Shown here piece by piece: positions 43,725 to 53,000 of a stretch of 63,108 nucleotides of DNA. Positions within the stretch are counted from its first letter, which is position 1. Every line of letters begins with the position of its first letter. The notes beneath the pieces are model-generated. The model ran no database searches and was not told the origin of the DNA. It was given only the letters and a program-made list of their open reading frames with translations. The translations under genes were made by a program, and so were the position numbers. Source of the stretch: Candidatus Sulfuritelmatomonas gaucii (lineage in GTDB: Bacteria > Acidobacteriota > Terriglobia > Terriglobales > Acidobacteriaceae); contig OKRB01000086.1 of NCBI GenBank assembly GCA_900290245.1, positions 206,655 to 269,762 of the forward strand, written 5' to 3'.

Positions 43725-44408
43725 ATGCCGGTTCAAAACCCAGTTGGCAGGCACCAGGTTCGCGAAGAGATTCAGCGCCGGATTCTGTCGGGCGAAAGCC
43801 AGCCCGGCCAGAGGCTGACCCAGCAAAGTCTGGCTAAGGAGCTGGGCGTAGCCCAGGGCACGGTCAGGGAATCTCTGCTCGAACTGCAATGGCTTGGGCT
43901 CGTCGAATCCATTGACCGTCTGGGTGTCTTTGTGGGCAAGCTCGACGCCGCTCGATTGATTGAGGCGTACCAGGTCCGCGAGTTTCTTGAAGGTCTTGCC
44001 GCGCGCCTGGCATGCGAGTATGTTTCACGCGCCGACGTAGCTCTCCTTCGCAAGATGGCAGACCATATCTGGGAGCTTTCGCAGCAAAATAACGAGGAGA
44101 AAATGGGAGCCGCCGACCGGGCCCTTCACCTCCGCATCATGGACTTTTCCCGCAACAAGGTGCTCTTGCGCCTTGCGGAAGGGTATCGCGTTTTGAGCAT
44201 GGCGGTTCGGGCGTCGCGAGATCCGCGCATTGTCCATGAAGAGCACTTGCGCATCATCGAAGCCATTGATCACAACTTCCCCGACGAAGCAGAGCGGCTC
44301 ATGCGCCTGCACGTGGCTGAAGCGCGACAGATGCTTGAGGAGCAGGCGGCAAAGAGCGAATTCACTCCCAAGTGGGTCATGGATTCACAGGATTATTCAG
44401 ACCACTAG
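43725..44408 (+). CDS. GntR-family (FadR subgroup) transcriptional regulator
   Basis: About 227 residues: a winged helix (GQRLTQQSLAKELGVAQGTV, recognition helix region) and an all-helical FCD ligand-binding domain with metal-binding His (ADRALHLRIMDFSRN, VHEEHLRIIEAI, MRLHVAEAR). It probably senses a sugar acid or related metabolite and represses the locus. I chose the ATG at 43725 (GGAGG 11 bases upstream); GTG 43689 and ATG 43707 are possible. The 3' end overlaps the convergent oxidoreductase gene by four bases. Confidence 0.85.
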   Translation: MPVQNPVGRHQVREEIQRRILSGESQPGQRLTQQSLAKELGVAQGTVRESLLELQWLGLVESIDRLGVFVGKLDAARLIEAYQVREFLEGLAARLACEYVSRADVALLRKMADHIWELSQQNNEEKMGAADRALHLRIMDFSRNKVLLRLAEGYRVLSMAVRASRDPRIVHEEHLRIIEAIDHNFPDEAERLMRLHVAEARQMLEEQAAKSEFTPKWVMDSQDYSDH

Positions 44409-46081
44409 ACCGCCGCAGGCTCTGGTACTCCCTCGGGGTAGAACGCGCGATAAGTCTTGTATCCGCCTGAGAGATTTCGTACGCGGAATCCTTGCTGCGC
44501 GAGAATCCTGCAAGCATAGTAGGCACGCTGCCCTACAACGCAGTTCACCCAAATCTCTCTTGAACGCGGTAATTCATGAAGGCGAGCCCTCAGTTCTCCG
44601 AGCGGGATATTGACAGCGCCTTCAATTGCGCCCGCGCGGAACTCGTGCGTCTCGCGCACGTCAAGAATCAATGCAGATGTCGAACTCAGATCTTCCCATG
44701 GAGCGAGCCCCATGTCGACGCGCATGACGTTGGAAGCGATCATCCCCGCGAAGTTCACGGGATCTTTCGCGGCGCCGTACTGAGGCGCGTAACAAAGCTC
44801 AGCTTCTTCGAGATCGAAGACTGTCGCTCTCATCTGGATCGCCTGGGCAATCACATCGATGCGGCGTGCGACACCCTGCTCGCCTGCGGCCTGCGCTCCG
44901 AGCACACGGCCATCCGATTTGCGAAAGAGCAGCTTGAGATGAATCGTCTGGGCGCCCGGATAGTAGCCCACGTGGTGGTTCGGGTGCAGGTAGACGCTTT
45001 CAACGTCCTTCAGTCCTGCTCGGCGCAGAGATTTCTCCGTCGCACCTGTAAGAGCAACGGTCAGGCCAAAGAAGCCACAAACCGCGGTGCCCTGCACTCC
45101 TCTGAATTTTGTATCGCGCCCGCAGATGGCATCCGCCGCCACGCGGCCCTCCCGATTCGCCGGTCCCGCCAGCGGCACAAGCTCCCACTGCCCGGTAACC
45201 CAATTCTTCACTTCCACCGCGTCCCCAACGGCCCAGATCTGCGGATCGCTCGTGCGCATCTGTTCGTCAACGCGGATTCCGCCGCGCTCGCCGATTTCGA
45301 TTCCTGCATTCCGTGCCAACTGCGTCTCAGGCCGCACGCCAATCGACAACACCACGAGATCCGCACCAAATTCTGCTCCGTCTTGCGTGCGCACAACCAG
45401 GCTGCCGTCCCCGCTCTGCTCAAACCCTGCGACGCCGTCACCGAGAACCAGGTTTACGCCGTGCGACTCCAGGCGTTGCCGTGCGTACTCGGCCATTTCT
45501 GGGTCGAGTGGTGGCATCACCTGCGCGGCCATCTCAACAATGGTGACAGCCATGCCGCGTTGCATCAGGTTCTCTGCCATCTCCAACCCGATAAATCCAC
45601 CGCCGACAATTACCGCCTTTTGCGGTCTCCTGGTCTCGATCCAGTTGCGAATCTCACGGCTGTCCGGAACGGTGCGCAACGTGAAGATCCCCGGCAGGTC
45701 GATTCCCGGCAATGGCGGGCGAATAGGAGCAGCGCCCGGTGAGAGCACAAGGGCATCGTAAGCCTCTACACATTCGTTTCCGGTCTCAAGGTCTCTCACC
45801 GTCACGGTGCGCTGTGCACGACTGATCGCAACCGCTTCGTGCTTTGTGCGCACTTCGATGTTGAACCGTTTGCGGAAGAGCTCCGGCGAAGCCAGCAGCA
45901 GCTTGCTCTCGTCGTGAATCACGTCGCCCACATAATACGGGAGGCCGCAATTCGCAAAGGAAACATGCGGCCCTTTGTCAAGAACAAGAATTTCCGCGTC
46001 CTCGTCGAGCCTGCGGATGCGCGCTGCGCAAGTTGCTCCGCCGGCGACACCTCCCACGATGACAACCCGTTTCTGAGTCAT
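44405..46081 (-). CDS. CoA-disulfide reductase / NADH oxidase-like flavoprotein with C-terminal rhodanese domain
   Basis: A 558-residue protein: FAD motif VVIVGGVAGGATCAARIRR, redox Cys45 in VSFANCGLPYYVGD, a second Rossmann fold KAVIVGGGFIGLEMAENL, the dimerisation domain with AGEQGVARRIDVIAQ, and a rhodanese domain (about 465-558) with active-site Cys in WVNCVVGQRAYYAC. CoADR-rhodanese fusions reduce CoA-disulfides or CoA-persulfides and polysulfide. Next to a locus proposed to release sulfite it may handle sulfur, but the two could be unrelated. Start at 46081, at the first strand. Confidence 0.88.
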   Translation of the reverse strand: MTQKRVVIVGGVAGGATCAARIRRLDEDAEILVLDKGPHVSFANCGLPYYVGDVIHDESKLLLASPELFRKRFNIEVRTKHEAVAISRAQRTVTVRDLETGNECVEAYDALVLSPGAAPIRPPLPGIDLPGIFTLRTVPDSREIRNWIETRRPQKAVIVGGGFIGLEMAENLMQRGMAVTIVEMAAQVMPPLDPEMAEYARQRLESHGVNLVLGDGVAGFEQSGDGSLVVRTQDGAEFGADLVVLSIGVRPETQLARNAGIEIGERGGIRVDEQMRTSDPQIWAVGDAVEVKNWVTGQWELVPLAGPANREGRVAADAICGRDTKFRGVQGTAVCGFFGLTVALTGATEKSLRRAGLKDVESVYLHPNHHVGYYPGAQTIHLKLLFRKSDGRVLGAQAAGEQGVARRIDVIAQAIQMRATVFDLEEAELCYAPQYGAAKDPVNFAGMIASNVMRVDMGLAPWEDLSSTSALILDVRETHEFRAGAIEGAVNIPLGELRARLHELPRSREIWVNCVVGQRAYYACRILAQQGFRVRNLSGGYKTYRAFYPEGVPEPAAV

Positions 46082-46370
46082 AGACCCTCGCATCCATCCT
46101 CGAGCTGCGTTCGGCGCACGGCGCCGCCGAGCCATTGGCACAGCTCTCCATCATCAGCGTGCAGGATCGCCGGTGCGGCCTGCTATGACGCAGATCACAC
46201 CGCGGATGAGGAGTCGTATGGAGAAGAAAGGATTAGGTGTTGGGGCTCTATAGCGTTTTGGGAAATGCCGCAACGGACGGTCTCTGCACCAGAGTCGGCG
46301 CGACCACAAGGAGCGACGACCTTGCACCCAGGCGAAATCCTCACACTATTTCGTAAAACGCCGTAGGAGT

Positions 46371-46622
46371 CTAGTCGTCGCAAGCCAGGTCGCCGCAGCA
46401 TCCGCCGCCCTGGCCGCAACATGCGCCGTCAAGTCCACAAGCCGGCCGCTCAGCGGATCGGGAATGTCCGCTTCTCTTGGTAATTGCGCCCGCGCCGCCG
46501 CTGATAAGCCTCTTCACACTGCCGCCGCATTCCGGGCAGTCGGCGATTGGCGCATCCGACATCTTTTGGCGCCGCTCAAAATGGTGGCTGCATGCTGCGC
46601 ACTCGTACTCATAGGCTGGCAT
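46371..46622 (-). CDS. FmdB-family zinc-ribbon protein
   Basis: An 83-residue protein beginning MPAYEYECAACSHHFERRQ, with CPECGGSVKRLIS: two CxxC knuckles form the FmdB zinc ribbon. The C-terminal tail is Cys/Gly-rich (CGLDGACCGQGGGCCGD), with seven further cysteines that could bind metal. Proposed regulatory role in the family; not known here. Confidence 0.88.
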   Translation of the reverse strand: MPAYEYECAACSHHFERRQKMSDAPIADCPECGGSVKRLISGGAGAITKRSGHSRSAERPACGLDGACCGQGGGCCGDLACDD

Positions 46623-46713
46623 CTTTATACCTTCTAACCGTCACTCTACTCTCTATTGTATGAAAACTGGGCAACAGTTCCAACTCTGAGATCGCGATCG
46701 CAACACCATTACG

Positions 46714-47697
46714 TTAGTCGTGCGCCGGCGGCGGTGGCGGCGCGGTCGACGAAGCCGCAGGTTTGCCATCGACGGTTTGCGCTTCCATCAACTCTACCCG
46801 CGTGCCGTCAGGATCGTAGAGATTCACCTGGCGCTTGCCGTTCTTGCCCACATGCATCTCGAGCGGTTTGCCGTAGGTCAAATAGGTTTTGTACGCCGGT
46901 CGCGACTCCAGTTCTGCGATCGCCTTTTGCATGTCGGGAACGAGAAGCGAGACGTGGTTCTTGGTGCCGAATCCCGAAGGCGTCTTGTCATACAGCATCA
47001 ACTCGATGTAGTCTTTGCCGTTCGGCACCTGCAGGTTGACCCAGCTCAACTCTTTTCCGTTGCTGCTGCCGCGCCAGGTCTCGTGAAATCCCAGGACGCC
47101 TTCGTAGAAGGCCAGCGACTTGTCGAGGTTTCCCACGAGAAAGCCGACGTGGTAAATGGCATCGGAGATGCGCGTCGGCGGCATGAACTTGCCCGCATCC
47201 TGCATCTCGATGCCGCTGGGCAGGCTTTGCACAAACTCGACGAGCGTTCCATCGGGATCCCGGATCTCGAATGCGTAATCGCCGGTGCGCGTCTTGCCGC
47301 CGTTGCCCGCCTTCACATCGAAACCCTTCGAGCGCAGATAGGCGCGCATCTGCTCCACGTTGCTTACGCTGAAGCAGTAGTGGCTCATCATGTTGGGCGG
47401 CGCAGGCGGCTTGTCGGTAAAGAGCTCGATATGCTGGTGGTCGTTGATCTTGATAAACGCGATCCTTATCTGGTCGGTCCCGGCCCGGTTCAGCGTGGTG
47501 TACTCATTGAAGCCAAGCAGATCGTGCCAGAACGAGATGGTCTTCGGCAGATCGCTGACAAAATAACCCACATGCGAGATGCTTGTAATCTGCGGGCGCT
47601 GCGGCGCTGCATCCTGCCCGCGCAGAAAGATCGGCGCAAGAAAGAAAGCGCCGGGCAGCAAGATCCATGGAGCCACACTTTTGTGTTGCCTCGCCAT
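46714..47697 (-). CDS. exported protein with two VOC (glyoxalase-fold) domains
   Basis: About 327 residues: a signal peptide (ILLPGAFFLAPIFLRG), VOC domain 1 (about 40-160, ISHVGYFVSDLPKTISFWHD, ending with DPDGTLVEFVQS) and VOC domain 2 (about 180-300, IYHVGFLVGNLDKSLAFYEG, ending with DPDGTRVELMEA). His and Glu at the expected metal positions are present in both. A Pro-rich tail follows. Dioxygenase, glyoxalase and resistance-binding roles are all possible in this fold. Confidence 0.82.
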   Translation of the reverse strand: MARQHKSVAPWILLPGAFFLAPIFLRGQDAAPQRPQITSISHVGYFVSDLPKTISFWHDLLGFNEYTTLNRAGTDQIRIAFIKINDHQHIELFTDKPPAPPNMMSHYCFSVSNVEQMRAYLRSKGFDVKAGNGGKTRTGDYAFEIRDPDGTLVEFVQSLPSGIEMQDAGKFMPPTRISDAIYHVGFLVGNLDKSLAFYEGVLGFHETWRGSSNGKELSWVNLQVPNGKDYIELMLYDKTPSGFGTKNHVSLLVPDMQKAIAELESRPAYKTYLTYGKPLEMHVGKNGKRQVNLYDPDGTRVELMEAQTVDGKPAASSTAPPPPPAHD

Positions 47698-47850
47698 GTT
47701 GAGATCCCACATGAAATGAAGAATACAAGATGACCGTTGCCGAACGGGATGTTCTCCGGAATCAAATTATTGAGAGTGTCGAGCACGATCGCGGAATAGC
47801 CGGATCGAGAGATCGCATCGCCGCAGCCGCATGTTGACAAGGGACCCTGT

Positions 47851-50385
47851 TCATTTGCCCGAAGGAGCAGTGCGGGTGGTGGCGTATGCGATGAGAGCGG
47901 TGAAGCGCGGATCGCCCTTGAGCGCCTTGAGATCGGGGTCGTCGGGCATCCCTTTGATGACCCATCCAGCGAGCCCGTGATCGACGGCGTCATGGAGCAG
48001 GCGGAGGGCGCCGTCGCGGTCACCCTCGCGGAGTTTGAGGCAGGCAAGATTGTACGTGCTGAGCGCGGACGCGGGGTTGTTGATGCCGACAACGCGAACT
48101 TGTGCTGCATGGGCCTGCGTGAGGAGCTGTTCCGCGCGCGCATAGTTTCCACGGCGGGTCAGGATCTCCGCGAGGTTGCTCATGACTGAGAGCGTAAGCG
48201 GGTGGTCGGAGCCGAGCACGCGGGTGCGGGCAGCCAGCACCTGCTCAGCGAGCGACTGCGCCTCCTCGAGCTTGCCTTCATCGGTGAGCACAGCGGTTAG
48301 TGTGTTCATGGTGCGAATGGTTTCAGGGTGGTCCGGACCGAGAACGCGGAGCTTGATCGCGAGAGTTTCTCGATCCATTGCCTCGGCTTCTGCAAGGCGC
48401 CCTTCGCGGTAGAGGACGATGCCGAGATTCTCCCTGGCTATCAGGGTGTGCGGAGAGTCGTCGCCTTCAAGGCGGCGGAAGATGGCGAATTGTTCGCGGT
48501 CGAGGTTCTCCGCTTCAGCCCATTTGCCCTCGCCGAGCAGCGCCAGAGAGAGGTGATTCATCGCGGTGAGCGTCTCAGAGTTGGAGTCGCCAAAAGCGCG
48601 GCGGCTATAATCGAGAACCTGGCGCTCGAGGGTCTCGGCTTCGGCGGAGTGGCCTTCCTCATTGAGGACTACGCCCAGGTAGCTCATCGCGGCCATAGTG
48701 TCAGGGTTCTTGGCGCCGTAGCGGCTCATGCGGATGGCGAGCACTTGGCGCAGGATCGTTTCGGAATCGTGAAAGCGGCCGAGGCGGTAGAGTACCCAGC
48801 CGAGCGCCGCTCGCGACTTGAGCGTGTCGTCGTTTTCAGGGCCCAGCTGTTGCAGGCGAATGGCCGCGGCCTTGTCGTAGAGGGAATCGGCGCGGTCATA
48901 GAGACCAAGGTTCTCGTAAACCAGTCCCATCACCATCATCATTTGCGCTTGCATCTGCGGATCGCTGGTCAGGCCTGTTTCCATCTGCGAAGAGGCCTTG
49001 TCGAGGATTTCGCGGGCGGTGACCTGGTTGCCGCGGGCCTGGCCAGGATCGGAAACCTTGAACATATTGGTCATGAAGTCCGTGATGCGATTGGCGCGAT
49101 CGCGTTCGCGGGTGATGTTGCGGAGCTGGATTGCTTCCACCACGGCGAAGCCGGCGAGCAGGACCACCAGCGATGCGGCGACGCCAACAGCGACACCGTG
49201 GCGCCGGACATATTTGCCGAAACGATAAGCCACGCTGGCCGGCCGGGCAAGCACAGGCTCGTGGTTCAGATGGCGCTCGATGTCGGCGGCGAGCTCCGAG
49301 GGCGTTCCGTATCGGCGCGAGCGGTCCTTCTCCAGCGCCTTCATGGCAATCGAGTCGAGGTCACCGTGGAGCAGGCCCGCGAGTTGCCTTGGCTCCGTGG
49401 AACGCAACGGAGCCGAAGTGGCCGAGAGATTCCTTTCCGTCGTGAGGCGTGTACTGGGGCGCGGCGGATCTTGTTCGCGTAGCTGGCGCAGCACTTGATC
49501 GAGCGGCTGCTTCCGCCAATTCTCGCTGTCGAAGGGAAGCGTCCCGGTCAGCAGCTCATACAGGACGACGCCAAGCGCATAAACGTCGGTGCGCGTGTCG
49601 ATGTCACCGCCCGCAGCCTGCTCCGGACTGATGTATCCGGGCGTGCCTGCGATGCCCATGATGCCGGTGAAGATGGATTCGCCGGGAACTAACGGCGCGG
49701 CAGCTTTCGCCAGGCCGAAGTCGATGATATGCGGAGCGGGCTTGCCGTCGACTTCAACCACTAGGATGTTGGCGGGCTTCAGGTCGCGATGGATGATCGC
49801 CTTCTGGTGTGCATGCTGCACGCCCTCGCAAACCTTCACGAAGAGCTCGAGGCGTTCCGGAATGGAGAGCTTCTTGCGATCGCAGTATTTGGTGATGGTC
49901 TCGCCGGGAACATACTCCATCACGAAGTAAGGTTGGCCGTTGGCGGCCGTACCCGCGTCGAAGACTTTCGCGATGGCCGGGTGTTCCATCAGCGCAAGCG
50001 ACTGGCGCTCGGCTTGGAAGCGTCGAAGCAGCGTGTCGTCGAAGGCTGCGGTGCGAATCAGCTTGAGCGCCACCTGGCGGCGGATTGGCTCCGATTGCTC
50101 AGCGAGCCACACCTGCCCCATTCCGCCTTCGCCGATCTTCCTGATCAGTCGGTACGGTCCGATGGACTCAAGAGGTTGCGGTTCCTGCGGCCCGTTCGCG
50201 GGAATTGCTGGCTGGGAGAGGCCGTCGGACCGCTCATAGGCAGAGAGCAGCGATTCCAATTCCTGGCGGAGCGAGATGTCAGAGCCGCAAACCTCGCTCA
50301 GAAAACTCGGGCGATCCTCCGGTTTCCGCTTCAGGGCGGCGTCAAACAGCTCCTTCACTCTCTCCCACTGGCCGGTTCTCTCCAT
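47851..50385 (-). CDS. Ser/Thr protein kinase with C-terminal TPR repeats
   Basis: An 844-residue protein: kinase domain (about 73-345; IGEGGMGQVWLAEQ, VALK, HRDLKPANILV, DFGLAKA, GTPGYISPEQ), a membrane segment (about 390-415), and about 400 residues of TPRs of the Kinesin-light-chain type, with repeated phrases such as LGPDHPETIRTMNTLTAVL and LGSDHPLTLSVMSNLAEIL. The start lies inside the end of the ECF sigma gene (44-base overlap), so the two are an operon. This sigma-kinase arrangement is common in Acidobacteria. Confidence 0.93.
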   Translation of the reverse strand: MERTGQWERVKELFDAALKRKPEDRPSFLSEVCGSDISLRQELESLLSAYERSDGLSQPAIPANGPQEPQPLESIGPYRLIRKIGEGGMGQVWLAEQSEPIRRQVALKLIRTAAFDDTLLRRFQAERQSLALMEHPAIAKVFDAGTAANGQPYFVMEYVPGETITKYCDRKKLSIPERLELFVKVCEGVQHAHQKAIIHRDLKPANILVVEVDGKPAPHIIDFGLAKAAAPLVPGESIFTGIMGIAGTPGYISPEQAAGGDIDTRTDVYALGVVLYELLTGTLPFDSENWRKQPLDQVLRQLREQDPPRPSTRLTTERNLSATSAPLRSTEPRQLAGLLHGDLDSIAMKALEKDRSRRYGTPSELAADIERHLNHEPVLARPASVAYRFGKYVRRHGVAVGVAASLVVLLAGFAVVEAIQLRNITRERDRANRITDFMTNMFKVSDPGQARGNQVTAREILDKASSQMETGLTSDPQMQAQMMMVMGLVYENLGLYDRADSLYDKAAAIRLQQLGPENDDTLKSRAALGWVLYRLGRFHDSETILRQVLAIRMSRYGAKNPDTMAAMSYLGVVLNEEGHSAEAETLERQVLDYSRRAFGDSNSETLTAMNHLSLALLGEGKWAEAENLDREQFAIFRRLEGDDSPHTLIARENLGIVLYREGRLAEAEAMDRETLAIKLRVLGPDHPETIRTMNTLTAVLTDEGKLEEAQSLAEQVLAARTRVLGSDHPLTLSVMSNLAEILTRRGNYARAEQLLTQAHAAQVRVVGINNPASALSTYNLACLKLREGDRDGALRLLHDAVDHGLAGWVIKGMPDDPDLKALKGDPRFTALIAYATTRTAPSGK

Positions 50386-50950
50386 GAAGGCTTTTCCCCA
50401 CTTCGCGCGTGAGCCACGCCTTGGCCATGTTCCAGTCGCGCTTCACGGTTGCCGGGGAAATCTCCAGGGCAACGGCAGTTTCCTCAACCGTCAGGCCGCC
50501 GAAAAAGCGCAGCTCGACAATCTTCTCCTGCTGCGCATCGCGACGCGAAAGCCTGGTCAGCGCATGGTCCAGTTCCACTACATCGATGTTCTGTCTTTCG
50601 GGGAGGTGGAAGCTCTCGTCCAGCTCGACTTTGTACTGAGGCCCGCGTTTTGCTGCCGCACGGCGCCGGGCGTAATCCACCAGAACCTGCCGCATGAGCT
50701 TGGCCGCAATCGCGACAAAATGGGCGCGATTAACAGTAAGTGGTGCCCGGTCACCCGCAAGACGGAGGTAGACTTCGTGAACAAGCTCCGTACTTTGTAG
50801 CGTGTGATCGGAACGCTCAGCTCGCAAACACCGGTGAGCAGCGAGTCGCAGCTCCTTATAGACGAGCGGGATGAGAGCGTGGAGTGCCTCTTGATCTCCG
50901 CTCCTCCAGCGAACGAGCAGCTCGGTTGCCGAATCTGACGATTGCGGCAC
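50342..50950 (-). CDS. ECF-type RNA polymerase sigma factor (SigX6-like)
   Basis: A 202-residue sigma factor: region 2 (LVYKELRLAAHRCLRAE, then LVHEVYLRL) and region 4 (KIVELRFFGGLTVEETAVAL, ISPATVKRDWNMAKAWL). It matches the ECF subgroup associated with Ser/Thr kinases (TIGR02999-like), which is frequent in Acidobacteria and Planctomycetes. The linked kinase downstream probably controls it by phosphorylation. Confidence 0.9.
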   Translation of the reverse strand: MPQSSDSATELLVRWRSGDQEALHALIPLVYKELRLAAHRCLRAERSDHTLQSTELVHEVYLRLAGDRAPLTVNRAHFVAIAAKLMRQVLVDYARRRAAAKRGPQYKVELDESFHLPERQNIDVVELDHALTRLSRRDAQQEKIVELRFFGGLTVEETAVALEISPATVKRDWNMAKAWLTREVGKSLHGENRPVGESEGAV

Positions 50951-51222
50951 GTGTATGCCCCCGGGGGTTGCTTGCTGGATATGAAGATAGCTTCACCGCC
51001 GCTCGGGAGTCAACGCAATTGCGATCTTCCCCAACGGACAGCGCGTGAAAATTGAGTCAGTCATGTTCGGGTCCCATGTCCTTTTGACAGAGGCGTGCCG
51101 CCCTCGGGCTGGCTCGATCCGCATCGGCCGTTAGCTCCCCGGGGGCTGACAGAAAGCAGCACTTGGCGTTCGTTTGGCGATTCTTCGAAAAAAAATGAGC
51201 TCTTTTCGGCACTAATTGCGCA

Positions 51223-51356
51223 ACTAGTGGCCTGTCGCAGAGAGTTCGTTACCAACATGGGCCAGCGCTGCCATGATGGCACCAGCATTCTGATCAAGAG
51301 CGCCGGAAACTTCGGTCCAACCGGTAGTAACGCTTTCATTGAGACAGGCCACTAGT
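51223..51356. mobile_element. MITE-like element with 14-bp perfect terminal inverted repeats
   Basis: ACTAGTGGCCTGTC at the left end and GACAGGCCACTAGT at the right end are exact inverted repeats. Inside them, CGTTAC recurs in inverted arrangement near both ends, so the repeats extend imperfectly. The element is 134 bases long and encodes no transposase, so it would be mobilised in trans. Confidence 0.65.
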
Positions 51357-51359
51357 GAT

Positions 51360-51427
51360 GAAAGCCGCTCTGAGAGCGTGGCTCAGATGGGACACGGGGG
51401 GGAACAAGGTCCACGCTCTCGGCTTTC
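51360..51427. repeat. inverted repeat next to the MITE-like element
   Basis: GAAAGCC, five bases, GAGAGCGTGG; 29-base loop; CCACGCTCTC, GGCTTTC. Seventeen pairs with one bulge. It could terminate transcription from the minus-strand operon or belong to the mobile element. Confidence 0.6.
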
Positions 51428-51539
51428 AAATCAAGATCGGGTCACGCCAAACTGCGTCTCGGATCACCCGTGGCCTCTTCGCGCCCGAGCCTCCGGTCCA
51501 GGCATTCAGATATCCCGGAATCCGGCCCGACCCGCCGCG

Positions 51540-53000
51540 TTACTGGCCCAGCGTGAAAACAACATTGACCGTCGTTTCCACTTCTGTCGGTTGGTTGTCG
51601 AGCTTGTACGGTCTATAACGCCATGTCCGCACAGCATCTATGGCGGCCTGCCGCAACATCTCCGGACCGCTCACAAGCTGCAAATCCTTGATCGTTCCGT
51701 TCTTTGCAATAACGGCGTGCAGTTGCACAGTGCCGGCCACGCGGGCCGACTTGGCGATAGCCGGATAGATCGGCGGCGTCTTCTGAATCAGCATTCCCGT
51801 CGCCACGCCAGATGAAATAGCGAGCGGCTTGGAAAGCGCAGCTTTCACCACCGGCTGGGCGTGCCCGTTGAAGATGCTGTCATTCGCGCCAAGGCCATCC
51901 GCACCGGCCGCGCCAAAGTTCGCCGGTGGAGGCGCATTTTCCGCCACTTGCTTGTTCGCGCCTTGCGGAATCCGCGTTGGTGCAGTCAGTTGATCGTCCA
52001 TCAATTGCGCCTGGGCTTTCGTCGGCGCGGGCGCAGAGTTCGTTCCCTTCTCTCCGTTGGCCGGTTCGCTATTTGGTGCTTGCTGCGTGGCAGATGCTGC
52101 CGACGACTTGTCCGGGGTTGACGACGGCGCACTCGCTGGCTGGTTCGGCGTGTCAGTCTGCGTCTCCGTAACGGTTGCGGTCGAAAGTGTTTCGACGGAT
52201 TGTTTCGCCGCGGCCTTCGCTCCATGATGCAGAAACGGAATCACGAGCAAAGGCAGAATCACGCACGCGCTGGCTGCGGCGACGATAATCTGTTTCTTCT
52301 TCTTTCCCGATGTCGCCGGCTCTTTCACCGCTTCGATATTCTTCGACGAAAATCCCTGGAAGAGCGCTCCCTCAGCTGCGGGGCTCAAGGTCGGCGCTGC
52401 TTCAGGTGAGCTCTGCGCCTCTTCGACCACAGCCTCGTCCGGCTCAATCACCGCCACGGCGACCTCGCTCGTCGGATGGCTGGCCTCCAGCCCGACCGAA
52501 GCATGACTCGACGATGCATCCGCCAACTCGCTCGCAGGCGCTTGCTGCTTTGAAGCGAGCGGTGCGGACGGTACACGGCGCGTATCGCGCGGCTTTGCCA
52601 CCGCGGGCGATGACGTTGCCTCGCGATCACCAGAATGTGCGAGCGGCTTCGCCGGCTTGCCGAATGACGCTGCCCATGCCTCCCATTCATTCGAATTCAC
52701 GCGCAAGGGCACAGGAGTAGGTTCGCGATCAAAATCCTTTTGTGGCTTGGCAGGGACGGGCGCGGTAGGGGCTGGCCGCTTATCACGCGGCCTGTCCACT
52801 ACTTGCGACGCCATTGTCTTGCGCTCGGCGGGGTGCGAAACCGATTTCGGAGGCTTCGCCAACGAATGAGAAGCTGCCCATGCCTCCCATTCTCTGGAGT
52901 TCACAGGTAAAACCGCGGGAGAGGCTTGGCCATCCCACTCGCTGAAATCCTCGGGTAGCGTATCGGGTAACGACGGAACTACTTCTTCTGGAGATGCCAT
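51540..53000 (-). CDS. TonB C-terminal-domain protein with internal repeats
   Basis: A 486-residue protein. The N-terminal half contains two copies of a roughly 60-residue repeat starting VNS(R/N)EWEAWAAS and ending in basic Pro-rich sequence. A membrane segment (about 235-255, IIVAAASACVILPLLVIPFL) follows, then a periplasmic Gln/Pro-rich linker and a TonB C-terminal domain (AGTVQLHAVIAKNGTIKDLQ, AVRTWRYRPYKL). The start overlaps the upstream ATPase gene by 22 bases. The long cytoplasmic region before the membrane segment is unlike ordinary TonB, which has only a short N-terminus. Confidence 0.82.
   Translation of the reverse strand: MASPEEVVPSLPDTLPEDFSEWDGQASPAVLPVNSREWEAWAASHSLAKPPKSVSHPAERKTMASQVVDRPRDKRPAPTAPVPAKPQKDFDREPTPVPLRVNSNEWEAWAASFGKPAKPLAHSGDREATSSPAVAKPRDTRRVPSAPLASKQQAPASELADASSSHASVGLEASHPTSEVAVAVIEPDEAVVEEAQSSPEAAPTLSPAAEGALFQGFSSKNIEAVKEPATSGKKKKQIIVAAASACVILPLLVIPFLHHGAKAAAKQSVETLSTATVTETQTDTPNQPASAPSSTPDKSSAASATQQAPNSEPANGEKGTNSAPAPTKAQAQLMDDQLTAPTRIPQGANKQVAENAPPPANFGAAGADGLGANDSIFNGHAQPVVKAALSKPLAISSGVATGMLIQKTPPIYPAIAKSARVAGTVQLHAVIAKNGTIKDLQLVSGPEMLRQAAIDAVRTWRYRPYKLDNQPTEVETTVNVVFTLGQ

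Noticed and set aside
44576..45742. Plus-strand open frame of 388 residues opposite the CoA-disulfide reductase
   Set aside because: Antisense to a well-conserved flavoprotein; no motif of its own.
48328..49482. Plus-strand open frame of 384 residues inside the kinase-TPR gene
   Set aside because: The minus strand has kinase motifs and regular TPRs; the plus frame has no recognisable domains.
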